Source: Bacteroidota bacterium
GTDB taxonomy: Bacteria; Bacteroidota; Bacteroidia; B-17B0; Aurantibacillaceae
Reading direction: 5' to 3'
NCBI GenBank assembly: GCA_016711805.1
Contig: JADJSH010000019.1
Location: 62,001 to 126,000 of the forward strand
DNA: 64,000 nt
Of this stretch, positions 41,883 to 51,185 are shown in pieces. Positions within the stretch are counted from its first letter, which is position 1. Each line of letters begins with the position of its first letter. Position numbers and translations under genes: made by a program. Below the pieces are notes generated by a model. The model did no database searches. It saw only the letters and a program-made list of their open reading frames with translations, and had not been told where the DNA came from.

Positions 41883-43574
41883 TTGAAAAACAAGGATAAT
41901 ATATTGCTGAATTGTATTTGGCTATTTTTTTTATGTTTTATTATCACCAAAGCCTCGTCGCAAGGAGTTTTTGCCCCAGATGTAGCATATTATTCAAAGC
42001 CAGTAAAAGCAAGTAATAAACCATTATGGTTCGAGTATGTGTTTAAAGAGTTTAAAGATAGCGGTTGTTATATAAATTCAATCAAAACAATAAACTGGTA
42101 TAGTCAGTTTAAAAAATCACCATTTAAAGTCGAAAACACGACTTATTATAATCCTTCTTTAAAGTTTCGTAAAATAGATTCTTTACTAAAACAGAAAAAA
42201 ATCACACTTAATTCATTGCATTATTATATTGATGTAAAAAGTGTGAAAAGTTTTGAAACTCATGCAGAAGTAAATACGAGATTACCGTATGAATATATCT
42301 ATCAGCCTTTTTTTATTGGAAATGGAGAAGTTACTAATGCTGAATATCGAGAGTTTATGTATTATGTAAGAGATTCTATTGCTAGGACATTATTAGCTTA
42401 TTCAGGAATAAAAAATCCGGGAGATTATGGTCATTTTGATAAAACAAACCAAAAAATGATTCTTAAATGGAATAAAAAAATCCCTTATAATTCAGATGAT
42501 GAAGAATTACGCTTAGCACTTGCTCCAATATATCTTCCAGAGGGGGAGAGATTTTATAACCGTCAAGAGATAGATACAAGAAAATTAAATTATAAATTTT
42601 GGCTTATAAACGATTCTTTAGAAATTGTGATTAATATTGCACCAGATACATTAACTTGGGTGCATGATTTGATATTAAATAATGAAAATTCATGCAGTTT
42701 AGAGCCTTATTGCAACATGTACTTATGGCATCCTAGCTATAATAATTATCCTGTAGTAGGACTTACCTGCAATCAAATAAAGGCTTTTCTGTTTTGGAAA
42801 ACAAAAAAACTGCAAAGAGAAATAGATAAAAAAGGATTAAAATTAGTTATAGAGTATGACCTTCCAAATGCGGTTGAGTTAGAAATGATTAGTCTTTCCA
42901 ATAAATTAAATTCTAAATTATCATTTAGAAAAATAATTGCCAATTATTCTGAAATATCTAAAAATTATGATTTTGATTTGTATTTAAATGCTCATTCAAA
43001 AATTCACTACGAGTTTGATAAGCAATTAAATCTATCTAATAGGGCAAGATTGCTTATTAATAATACTTGTATTAAGTATAATAAATCTTATCATTCTATA
43101 TTTCCAAACTCTAGCCGATATGAAAAAAATAAATCACATTCATTAAAAGATTCTCAAGGTTCTTTTTCTTATAAAGAATACCTTCCGTATTTTAATGGGA
43201 ATGTATCTGAATGGATGCACGAGAATTTTTTTAATAATGATACTACAATATATGTTACTGATAATGGTAAATATAGAACTTGGATAAATAACTTATCCAA
43301 CCGTTCTATTACATTTCCTTTTAAAGGAAATTTTGAAGACTCTTACTTGTTATATAATGATATAAATGGCATTTCCAATGATTTTGATGACTTGAAATTC
43401 AAATTGATAGATTCTACAATATTAAAAAATGATTTATGTAAACTTGTTAGAGGTTCTAATTGGTTTGATTCAGAAGATTTGGCAACAGGAATTTTCAAAA
43501 AAACATTTGTCTCTAAAGATTCTGCATTTTCAACGCTTGGATTTAGATACGTAGTAAGATTTAAGGAAAAGTAA
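41883..43574 (+). CDS. GldK-like SUMF1/FGE-domain exported protein
   Basis: A 563-residue protein with a signal peptide (WLFFLCFIITKASSQ). The segment GNGEVTNAEYREFMYYVRDS followed by IARTLLAY is very close to the GldK/GldJ pattern 'ExTNxEYRxFxxWVRDSIAR'. Near the end, 'YFNGNVSEWMHENFF' and 'LVRGSNWFDSEDLATG' plus TLGFRYV complete the FGE-sulfatase-like fold. GldK is a ring component of the type IX secretion and gliding machine. This copy has no lipobox Cys and stands away from other gld genes, so it may be a paralogue with another role. The start is TTG (41883). Confidence 0.7.
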   Translation: MKNKDNILLNCIWLFFLCFIITKASSQGVFAPDVAYYSKPVKASNKPLWFEYVFKEFKDSGCYINSIKTINWYSQFKKSPFKVENTTYYNPSLKFRKIDSLLKQKKITLNSLHYYIDVKSVKSFETHAEVNTRLPYEYIYQPFFIGNGEVTNAEYREFMYYVRDSIARTLLAYSGIKNPGDYGHFDKTNQKMILKWNKKIPYNSDDEELRLALAPIYLPEGERFYNRQEIDTRKLNYKFWLINDSLEIVINIAPDTLTWVHDLILNNENSCSLEPYCNMYLWHPSYNNYPVVGLTCNQIKAFLFWKTKKLQREIDKKGLKLVIEYDLPNAVELEMISLSNKLNSKLSFRKIIANYSEISKNYDFDLYLNAHSKIHYEFDKQLNLSNRARLLINNTCIKYNKSYHSIFPNSSRYEKNKSHSLKDSQGSFSYKEYLPYFNGNVSEWMHENFFNNDTTIYVTDNGKYRTWINNLSNRSITFPFKGNFEDSYLLYNDINGISNDFDDLKFKLIDSTILKNDLCKLVRGSNWFDSEDLATGIFKKTFVSKDSAFSTLGFRYVVRFKEK

Positions 43575-43576
43575 AT

Positions 43577-44030
43577 TTAAGCAAAAGCCACATGTTGGCA
43601 AGCTTTGTAAACCATTTGAAAAACATCTTCAAAACCTTGTTCACCTCCAAAATAAGGGTCGGGTACTTCTAAGTTCATGTCTGGGTTTGATGCATTTAAT
43701 AATAAATCAACTTTTGCTTTATGTTCTTCGTTTGTAGCTAATGCTAATACATTTGCCATATTACTTTTATCCATCACATAAATTTTGTCAAACTTTTCAA
43801 AGTCAGATACTTTAAATTGACGTGCTCTTAGTGGCTTTACATCTACATCATGTTTGGCAGCATTTGCAATCGTTCTTTTATCTGGTGCTTCATCCACATG
43901 GTAATTAGATGTGCCAGCCGAATCTACACGCATGTTAATATTATTTTCTTTGATTAATTTCAACATGATGCCTTCTGCTAAAGGAGAAGCGGCAAATGTT
44001 ACCTAAACATACCATTAATACTTTTTGCAT
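43577..44030 (-). pseudogene. Low-molecular-weight protein-tyrosine phosphatase, frameshifted
   Basis: The gene starts at 44030 with MQKVLMVCLGNICR, the phosphate-binding CxGNxCR loop. One extra base in 43983-43991 breaks the frame; removing it gives 'CRSPLAEGIMLKLIKE'. The rest (43966-43577) is intact, with 'VDSAGTSNYHVDEAPDKRTI' and the general-acid loop EVPDPYFGGEQGFEDVF. Full length is about 150 residues, normal for the family. It dephosphorylates tyrosine, often on polysaccharide co-polymerase kinases, but none is seen here. The shift is probably a sequencing error. Confidence 0.85.
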
Positions 44031-44053
44031 TGGTTATTTTTTTAATTAGGCTT

Positions 44054-44446
44054 TTATCTTTCTTCAGGAACGAAAGAACTTTGTTCAGCATAAAACGCAA
44101 TCTTAGTTAAAATAGCCACCACGTGTTCTTTAACTAAAGATCTTGCTTCGGTGGTATATTTTAAAAACACCGTTTCGTTTAATACCGCATAAGCTAATGA
44201 ACTTAAACCATAATTTTTTTCGAGCAAGTGCAGCATAAAGCCTTCTCGGTTTCCTTCGGGCATGCCACATAAAGGTGCCACTACTTGAAAAATATATTGA
44301 TTTTCTTGTTCCCACAAGTCAACCATAATATCAAATTTACCTTTTTTTAAATTCCATTGTCCTGGTTGTTCACCTCGAACTTCATCAGGGTTTAGTCCTA
44401 AATCGGTGATGGCATCATCAACCAATTTGTAAAATGTTTGTATCAT
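44054..44446 (-). CDS. YbjN-domain protein
   Basis: A 130-residue soluble protein. 'GQWNLKKGKFDIMVDLWEQE', 'YIFQVVAPLCGMPEGNREGF' and 'LSSLAYAVLNETVFLKYTTEA' fit the YbjN / type III secretion chaperone-like fold, which consists of a six-strand sheet with two helices. Members act as regulators or chaperone-like partners, with unknown targets in Bacteroidota. It follows the class IV aminotransferase gene with one base between stop and start, and lies ahead of the phosphatase gene, so the three may be one transcript. Confidence 0.72.
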   Translation of the reverse strand: MIQTFYKLVDDAITDLGLNPDEVRGEQPGQWNLKKGKFDIMVDLWEQENQYIFQVVAPLCGMPEGNREGFMLHLLEKNYGLSSLAYAVLNETVFLKYTTEARSLVKEHVVAILTKIAFYAEQSSFVPEER

Positions 44447-44447
44447 G

Positions 44448-45227
44448 TTATTGTGCTAATTCGTTTAATTTCTCAGTAAAGAAAACCGCTTTTTGATTGG
44501 TGTAAAATTTATTTTTAAACTGTCCAACCCATTGTATTCCTTTAATGGCATTGGTTAAAAATACTTCGTCGCCATTGGTTAAGGTATGCACCGTTAAAGG
44601 TTGTTCAAAGGCCAGTAATTTATGTTGTGTGGCAATATCTAAAATTTGTTTTCTCATCACGCCATCTATACAACCATCAGTAATAGGCGAGGTGTATAAC
44701 GTTCCATTTTTTACAACGAATATATTTGAGTTAATGGTTTCAATAATGTTTCCATTGTCGTTCACCAACAAACAATCATCTAAACGTAAAGAAGTTTTGT
44801 AATACCTGCCATTACATACACAAGGGCGCTCCAGTTTTGAGATTAAAATATAGCCAGGTGTCTCAATACTTTCTGATTCTATTAAAAAAGAAATATCATT
44901 TGTATCGGGCGTATAAAAACCACCTTCATTTCTAAAAACGGTCAATCTAATGCGAGCTTCTTTTTTTATATCGTTTTGTTCAACCAAGTGTAAAATAAGT
45001 TGCTCAATATTTGCTGATGTAAATTCTGCAGGCACATTCATTCTTAGAGTTGTCATGCTTAATTTAATGCGCTTGACATGATCTGCTAAAAACATAATTT
45101 TTCCATTGGTAAAACGAATGCTTTCAAATAAAGAATCTCCATAACGAAACGCTCTATTAGAAAAACTAATAGCTGGTTCGTATAAGCTTATTAAATGCCC
45201 GTTATATATACAATAGGAATCCTGCAT
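44448..45227 (-). CDS. Class IV aminotransferase (PabC/IlvE-like)
   Basis: A 259-residue PLP enzyme. 'SFSNRAFRYGDSLFESIRFT' is the conserved N-terminal box, 'RYYKT' carries the likely PLP lysine, and 'GNIIETINSNIFVVKNGTLY', 'GVMRKQIL' and 'EVFLTNAIKGIQWV' complete the family. Between the lysine and 'LRLDDCLLVND' about 15 residues normally present are missing, with no frameshift, so there may be an in-frame deletion. The likely reaction is 4-amino-4-deoxychorismate lyase (folate branch) or branched-chain transamination, which sequence alone does not settle. Confidence 0.8.
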   Translation of the reverse strand: MQDSYCIYNGHLISLYEPAISFSNRAFRYGDSLFESIRFTNGKIMFLADHVKRIKLSMTTLRMNVPAEFTSANIEQLILHLVEQNDIKKEARIRLTVFRNEGGFYTPDTNDISFLIESESIETPGYILISKLERPCVCNGRYYKTSLRLDDCLLVNDNGNIIETINSNIFVVKNGTLYTSPITDGCIDGVMRKQILDIATQHKLLAFEQPLTVHTLTNGDEVFLTNAIKGIQWVGQFKNKFYTNQKAVFFTEKLNELAQ

Positions 45228-45336
45228 GGCACATAAAAATAATTAAATATGCTGCAAAATGGGTGTATTGTTGAAAATTGTTGAAAAGAAGGTTGATTTT
45301 GGAGATTTTATGAATGGTTAAGAAATAGATAAAATG

Positions 45337-45360
45337 CTTCTCGACTACGCTCGAAGTGAC
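45337..45360. repeat. Dispersed repeat CTTCTCGACTACGCTCGAAG
   Basis: This near-palindromic 24-base element is one I recall as a very common intergenic repeat in Bacteroidota. It overlaps the last codons of the minus-strand glycosyltransferase gene, so it supplies the protein's end (MSLRA). Confidence 0.6.
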
Positions 45361-46397
45361 ATATCTTTAGCCATTTTCAACAAATTTTCTGTCCATTTTT
45401 TTGGAGAGATGGATTGCGCTAATTTATTGGAATAAACACTCATGGCTTGTAAATCTTGTTGAGGCGTATTTACAATGGTTTTAAGAACTCGGTTTAAATC
45501 AGCTATGTCTTGCGCTTTAAAGGTAAAACCATTTTTATGTTCTTGTAAAAATGATTCTTTAGCACCAACGGCATTGCTTAATAATAAAGGAAAGCCTGAA
45601 GCCGCAAATTCATGCACGACAACTCCCCAAGGCTCAAAACGACTAGGTAAAATAAACACGCCAGTTTGAGAAGTATATGTTGCTAAATCTTTTGGTTGCA
45701 CAAAACCGAAGTGTTTAATTTTTGGATGATTAATAGGTTCAATATCCCCAATGCCTAAACACCATAGTTCCCATTCGTTAGGTTGTTCAGTTTGCATTTC
45801 AATAAAGGCTTGCCACAATTCTTTAATCCCTTTAAATTCATAATAACGCCCAACGTATAAAAAACGTTTAGGGAATTGCGATTGCTTTTGTACTTTTTGA
45901 GATTGGTAAATACTTTCGAAATGTTCTAAGTCGCAACTATAAAAACTAGTTTGAATATTTTGTTCTTTAAAACCTAAATTCAAAACATATTGTTTTTGAA
46001 TTTGACCAGGAACCCATGCGTGCGAAAAAATATTTAATAAAGTGAAACGACTGATAATAGTTGCTAAACGTTGTTTAAAGCTTCCATTCCAATGTGTATC
46101 ACAGGTCATGATAGTTGGAATTTTTTTGAAATAGGGCTTAGTTAGTTTTAAATAATCTTTATCAATCCAACCACTACAAATAATGGTATCTGGATTAATG
46201 CTCGCAACTAATTGCTGTAATTGATTGAAATCATAATCAGATTTCGAATAAATTTTATGATTGATTTTCTTGAAATTGAAACGGCGCTTCTTTATTTATA
46301 GGCCAGCGAATAATATGTACTTCACCATGCTTCGCCAACTCTTTGCAGCAAGCTAAAAAGTATTCAGCTATTTCGGTATATAAAAAAAGAAAGGTCA
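45345..46397 (-). pseudogene. Family 4 glycosyltransferase, frameshifted
   Basis: Two frames make one GT-B protein of about 350 residues. It starts at 46397 (MTFLFLYTEIAEYFLACCKE), breaks at the T-run 46265-46268 (one more base restores 'FQEKINHKIYSKSDYDF') and continues to 45345. The donor domain is clear: 'RFLYVGRYYEFKGIKELWQA', 'LWCLGIGDIE' and 'VFILPSRFEPWGVVVHEFAA', with an EX7E-like pair. It lies outside the main polysaccharide locus. Its terminal codons come from a dispersed repeat. The sugar is unknown. Confidence 0.78.
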
Positions 46398-46422
46398 TTT
46401 AAATGTCTAATGTACTAAATAA

Positions 46423-46455
46423 AAAAATCCACCAACCAAAGGAAGATGGATTTTT
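46423..46455. terminator. Terminator between convergent/adjacent minus-strand genes
   Basis: AAAAATCCA (46423-46431) and TGGATTTTT (46447-46455) form a perfect nine-base stem with A- and T-runs on both sides. It is 19 bases beyond the L31 stop and ends that transcript. Confidence 0.75.
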
Positions 46456-46474
46456 GAATATTATTAAAAAAAGA

Positions 46475-46726
46475 TTACGCTTTTTTAGAGTAACGAGTTT
46501 TAAATTTATCGATACGACCTGCAGTATCCACTAATACTTGTTTACCAGTATAGAATGGGTGAGAAGTCATAGAGATATCTAATTTTACTAATGGATATTC
46601 GTTTCCATCTTCATGAACGATAGTATCTTTAGTATCTGCACAAGATTTAGTTAAAAAAGTGTAGCCGTTAGACATATCTTTAAATACAACTAATCTGTAG
46701 CTTTCTGGGTGAATTTCTGGTTTCAT
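46475..46726 (-). CDS. rpmE2: Ribosomal protein L31 type B
   Basis: An 83-residue ribosomal protein of the large subunit from Met 46726 (MKPEIHPESYRLVVFKDMSN). The longer frame to 46768 adds residues not found in L31. 'SHPFYTGKQVLVDTAGRIDKF' is the L31 core end. The zinc-binding CxxC pair of type A L31 is absent, so this is the zinc-independent form that is often regulated by Zur in other bacteria. It is monocistronic and followed by a good terminator. Confidence 0.95.
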   Translation of the reverse strand: MKPEIHPESYRLVVFKDMSNGYTFLTKSCADTKDTIVHEDGNEYPLVKLDISMTSHPFYTGKQVLVDTAGRIDKFKTRYSKKA

Positions 46727-46857
46727 TTTATATTCAATTAATTTTAATTCAAAAAATTTGGAATGCAAAGATAGTAATATTCTTTAAACCACAAGTATTT
46801 TTCTCAAAAATATAATATAATTTCTTCTTTATCGTTATTATGTTATAAATTTGCTCT

Positions 46858-48333
46858 ATGACTCGGATTATTGCAGTATTAATCGTAAGTGTTTGTTTAT
46901 CAGTTAGTTTTATCTCTTGTAAAAAAGATAAATTCCTAACTGATCCTTCGGCAACCGTATCATTTTCTCAAGATTCTATTTTATTTGATACTGTTTTTAC
47001 AACGATTGGCTCTACAACCCGAAATATTAGAGTTAGAAACAAGAACAAGCAAAAAATCAATATTTCGTCTATTCGTTTAGAGAAAGGACAATCTTCTAAC
47101 TTTTTTTTGAATGTAGATGGAACTCCTGGAAAATCGGTTGAGGATGTCGAAATTTTGGCTCATGATAGTATTTATATTTTTGTGCAGGTAAATGTAAATC
47201 CAACTAGTGCATTAAGTCCTCTAATTATACAAGATAAAATACTGTTTGATATCAATGGGAATGAACAAAGTGTAAAATTAGAGGCTTGGGGACAAGATGC
47301 ACATTATCATTTTCCTACAACAGCCATACAATATAAAGATGGGTATTTACCTTATTCAACAGTTTCTGCTGGCACAAATACAACGGTTATTTGGGGTGGA
47401 GGAACAGGAGCGTCTGACAATAAACCACATGTTGTTTATGGTTGGCTAGTGGTTGATTCTACCCAAAAATTAGTGATTAATCCTGGAGTTAAAGTTTATT
47501 TTCATCAAAACGCGGGCTTATGGGTTTATAGATACGGTACGCTGCAAGTGAATGGTGTAAAAGGTAATGAAGTTGTATTTCAAGGAGATAGACGAGAAGC
47601 TGATTATGCAGATATGCCAGGACAATGGGATAGAATTTGGATAAACGAAGGACACACGGATAATTATATCAATTACGCCATTATTAAAAATAATTTTATT
47701 GGAATTCAGGCTAGTATTTTATCGAGTGCTACTCAACCAAACAAACTAAAAATAACCAACACCATTATTAAAAACTGCTCTAAATGGGGTTTATATACTC
47801 AGTTTTTTGATGTTTGGGCTGCTAATAATGTGATTGCAAATTGTAAAGAATATTGTACAGCTTTAACTTGGGGAGGTAATTATACTTTTTACATAATACG
47901 TTTGCTAATTATTACAATCAAGATGGAGGCAGAGGCGGTCAACCTTGTGTGCATATTGATAATTATGATGGAACAGAATCTTGGCCAATTGATAGTATTT
48001 ATTTTTCAAATAATATTATTGATGGAAGCCAAGGAAGTGAGTTAGAAATGGATATAAAAATATCAATTGCTAGCCCCGCCAACGTGTAAAATGAGTTACT
48101 CTCTAATTAAGGGCTCAATACCAACTAATACAATGATTACAGGTTCAAACAATGTGTTTAATGGTGATGCCAAATTTGTTAGTCCTGCAGGATATGATTT
48201 TAAAATTGACACACAAAATTCTGCTGCTAAAGGAGTAGGAGATTCGAATATTCCATTATTATATCCGGTTTGCCTTCCTGACATTATTGGAACTACTCGT
48301 TCAGGATTAATTTCTGCGGGAGCCTATCAGTAA
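46858..48333 (+). pseudogene. Right-handed beta-helix lipoprotein, two frameshifts
   Basis: Three frames give one surface lipoprotein of about 490 residues. It has a signal peptide with lipobox (SFISCKKDK, Cys at about 21). An N-terminal Ig-like domain with 'ILFDTVFTTIGSTTRNIRVR' is followed by parallel beta-helix rungs (for example 'NYAIIKNNFIGIQASIL', 'KITNTIIKNCSKWGLY'). The shift at the T-run 47886-47890 leads to 'FLHNTFANYYNQDGG', and a second near 48085 leads to 'KMSYSLIKGSIPTNT', ending in 'SAGAYQ'. Beta-helix proteins of this kind often bind or cut polysaccharides. No catalytic residues are apparent. Confidence 0.75.
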
Positions 48334-48334
48334 A

Positions 48335-50125
48335 CTACATTCTCTCAGGAACATCAATACCTAAGCACAACATTCCATTTTTAATAATTTCCGATGTTTT
48401 ATCAATTAAGGTTATTCTAAATTCTTTAATGGTGTTGTTTTCTTCTTTTAAAACAGGACACTCATTATAAAACTGATTAAATAATTTAGTTAATTCATAA
48501 ATATAATTAGCTACAACAGCTGGGTTATAAGTGTTTGCCGACTCTTCTAATATTTTAGCGAAATCGTATTGTAACTTAATTAATTCTTTTTCTTTTTCGT
48601 GAAGTATAATGTTGTTAGCAATCACAATTTCGTTTGCTTTACCTTCAAATTTCCGTAAAATAGATTTGATACGAGCGTGTGTATATTGAATAAACGGACC
48701 TGTATGCCCATTAAAATCGATACTTTCCTTAGGATCAAACAACATTTTCTTTTTAGGATCTACTTTTAAAATAAAATATTTTAAAGCGCCCATTCCAATA
48801 GTTTGGTATAATGTTTCTAGTTCATCTTGCGTAAAGCCTTCTACTTTACCTAATTCTTCAGTAGTTTCCTTAGCAGTAGCCACCATGCCGTCCATTAAAT
48901 CATCAGCATCTACTACAGTTCCTTCGCGGCTTTTCATTTTGCCTTCTGGTAACTCAACCATTCCGTAACTTAAATGATAACACTCTTTTGCCCAAGCATA
49001 ACCTAACTTTTCAAGAATTTTAAATAACACTTTAAAGTGGTAATCTTGCTCATTACCAACTGTGTAAATCATTTGGCTAATAGCAGGAAACTCCTTAAAA
49101 CGTTCAATGGCGGTGCCCATATCCTGAGTAATATAAACCGAAGTGCCATCGCTACGCAATACTATTTTTTCGTCTAGTTTATCTTCTGTTAAATCAATGG
49201 CGACACTTCCATTTTCTTTTTTATAAAAAACACCTTTCGCTAATCCTTCTTGCACAACTTCTTTTCCTAATAAATAGGTATTGCTTTCGTAATACATTTT
49301 ATCAAAATCAACACCTAGTTTTTTATAAGAAACTGCAAAGCCATCATATACCCATCCATTCATGGTTTTCCATAAATCAATGGTTTCTTTGTCGCTCGCT
49401 TCCCATTTTAAAAGCATTTCTTGCGTTTGTAACATAATGGGTGCTTGCTTTTCAGCGTCTTCTTTTGTTGCTCCTCCGTCTATTAAAGTTTGAATCTCTT
49501 TTTTATATTCTTTATCAAAAATTACATAATATTTACCTACTAAATGGTCACCTTTTAGTCCGCTAGATTGTGGTGTTTCTCCATTACCAAATAGTTTCCA
49601 CGCAATCATACTTTTGCAAATATGAATACCACGGTCGTTTACCAAGTTTACTTTAATCACATCATGACCTTGTGTTTTCATGATAGTGGCAACTGAGTAG
49701 CCTAACAAATTATTACGAACGTGACCTAAGTGTAAAGGCTTATTAGTGTTGGGAGATGAGTACTCCAACATCATTTGTTTGCCACTACTTTTAGCTGCTT
49801 TTATGCCGTAGTTATCAGTTTTACTAATGTCTTTGAATTCATTTAACCAAAAATCGTTTGATAAAGAAAAGTTTAAAAATCCTTTTACTACATTAAATTT
49901 GGTAATAGAAGGATTGCTTTTTATGAGTTGTTCGCCAATTAACTCTCCCGTTTTTTCGGGAGTAGCTTTAGCTGCTTTAATATAGGGGAAGGTTACTAAG
50001 GTAAAATCTCCTTCAAATTCCTTTTTCGTTTTTTGAAGAATAATATCGCTTGGATTGCTTGATAATTCAAACAACTCATTAATGACTTTGGATATAGTTG
50101 TAGATAAAAAATGTTCAATGTTCAT
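48335..50125 (-). CDS. argS: Arginyl-tRNA synthetase
   Basis: A 596-residue class I tRNA synthetase starting at MNIEHFLSTTISKVI (50125); six upstream codons to 50143 are not needed. The HIGH motif is HLGH in 'NTNKPLHLGHVRNNLLG' (about residue 132). The KMSKS equivalent is GKMKSREG (about 395). The N-terminal Add-1 domain and the C-terminal anticodon-binding domain (ending 'MLCLGIDVPERM') are complete. It charges tRNA-Arg in the cytoplasm. Unlike many neighbours, it is intact, so it is a check that the sequence is not uniformly broken. Confidence 0.95.
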   Translation of the reverse strand: MNIEHFLSTTISKVINELFELSSNPSDIILQKTKKEFEGDFTLVTFPYIKAAKATPEKTGELIGEQLIKSNPSITKFNVVKGFLNFSLSNDFWLNEFKDISKTDNYGIKAAKSSGKQMMLEYSSPNTNKPLHLGHVRNNLLGYSVATIMKTQGHDVIKVNLVNDRGIHICKSMIAWKLFGNGETPQSSGLKGDHLVGKYYVIFDKEYKKEIQTLIDGGATKEDAEKQAPIMLQTQEMLLKWEASDKETIDLWKTMNGWVYDGFAVSYKKLGVDFDKMYYESNTYLLGKEVVQEGLAKGVFYKKENGSVAIDLTEDKLDEKIVLRSDGTSVYITQDMGTAIERFKEFPAISQMIYTVGNEQDYHFKVLFKILEKLGYAWAKECYHLSYGMVELPEGKMKSREGTVVDADDLMDGMVATAKETTEELGKVEGFTQDELETLYQTIGMGALKYFILKVDPKKKMLFDPKESIDFNGHTGPFIQYTHARIKSILRKFEGKANEIVIANNIILHEKEKELIKLQYDFAKILEESANTYNPAVVANYIYELTKLFNQFYNECPVLKEENNTIKEFRITLIDKTSEIIKNGMLCLGIDVPERM

Positions 50126-50234
50126 GCGGGCAAAAGTACACAAATTTTACATTATGATTTAACTATTTAAACACTTAATGTTAGAGGTATAATTTTACTA
50201 TATTCGCTATTAATAAATAATAACCTTATCATTT

Positions 50235-51182
50235 ATGAGAAAAATTTTAGTAACCGGAGGAGCAGGGAATGTTGGAGGAGCTTTAGTAGAAAAATTAGTT
50301 CAAGATAAAACAAATTTTGTAGTAGTGGTTGATGATTTATCTACTGGGTATTTGTCAAAATTACCATCTACCGAGCATGAAAATTGGAAGTTTATTAAAG
50401 CGAATGTAAATGATTATCGCGAGATTTCATCTATTATGTTGGCGTATAATTTTCATTATGTATTTCATTTTGCTGCAGTAGTAGGCGTGATAAGAACTCA
50501 AGAAAATCCAGTAAGAGTATTGAATGATATTTCTGGGATAAAACACATTTTGAATTTATCTAAAAACTCGTCAGTTAAACATATATTTTTCTCTTCTTCT
50601 TCAGAAGTTTATGGAGAGCCAGTTGAATTGCCTCAACATGAACATCGCACGCCTTTAAACTCTCGTGTACCTTATGCTGTTGTTAAAAATGTTGGAGAAA
50701 GTTTTTTAAAAAGCTACCAGCAAGAATTTGGCTTAGCTTATACTATTTTTCGTTTCTTTAATACATACGGACCAAATCAAAGTACTGATTTTGTTGTGTC
50801 TCGTTTTTTAGCATTAGCATTAAAAGGAGATGATATAACCATTTATGGTGATGGTTCTCAAACACGTACGTTTACATATATTGATGATAATGTGGATACC
50901 ATTGCTACTATCATGAACAAAAAATTATTAGAAAATGATGTGATTAATATTGGTAGCGATAAATTAATGACAGTTTTAGATTTAGCAAAGTTAGTTATTG
51001 AAATAACAAATAGTAAATCAAAAATAGTTAATGTGCCGGCTCTTAAAGAAGGAGACATGACTCGCCGCCAGCCTGATAATACAAAAATGAAAGAAATTTT
51101 AGGCAGAGAATTAATATCAGTTGAAGATGGTATTAAAAAAATGATGGCTAGTGAAAAATACCTTAAATCAATAGGATTATAA
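50235..51182 (+). CDS. NAD-dependent sugar-nucleotide epimerase/dehydratase
   Basis: A 315-residue extended short-chain dehydrogenase. The NAD site is ILVTGGAGNVGGALVEKL (residues 4-21), the catalytic region 'FFSSSSEVYGEP' carries the Ser, and PYAVVKNVGE gives the Tyr-xxx-Lys. 'RFFNTYGPNQ' and 'TRTFTYIDD' are sugar-nucleotide binding. Closest families are UDP-glucuronate decarboxylase and UDP-GlcNAc/glucose 4-epimerase. The exact reaction is not determined. It begins a small glycan cluster with the asparagine synthase and glycosyltransferase genes that follow. Confidence 0.85.
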   Translation: MRKILVTGGAGNVGGALVEKLVQDKTNFVVVVDDLSTGYLSKLPSTEHENWKFIKANVNDYREISSIMLAYNFHYVFHFAAVVGVIRTQENPVRVLNDISGIKHILNLSKNSSVKHIFFSSSSEVYGEPVELPQHEHRTPLNSRVPYAVVKNVGESFLKSYQQEFGLAYTIFRFFNTYGPNQSTDFVVSRFLALALKGDDITIYGDGSQTRTFTYIDDNVDTIATIMNKKLLENDVINIGSDKLMTVLDLAKLVIEITNSKSKIVNVPALKEGDMTRRQPDNTKMKEILGRELISVEDGIKKMMASEKYLKSIGL

Positions 51183-51185
51183 TCT

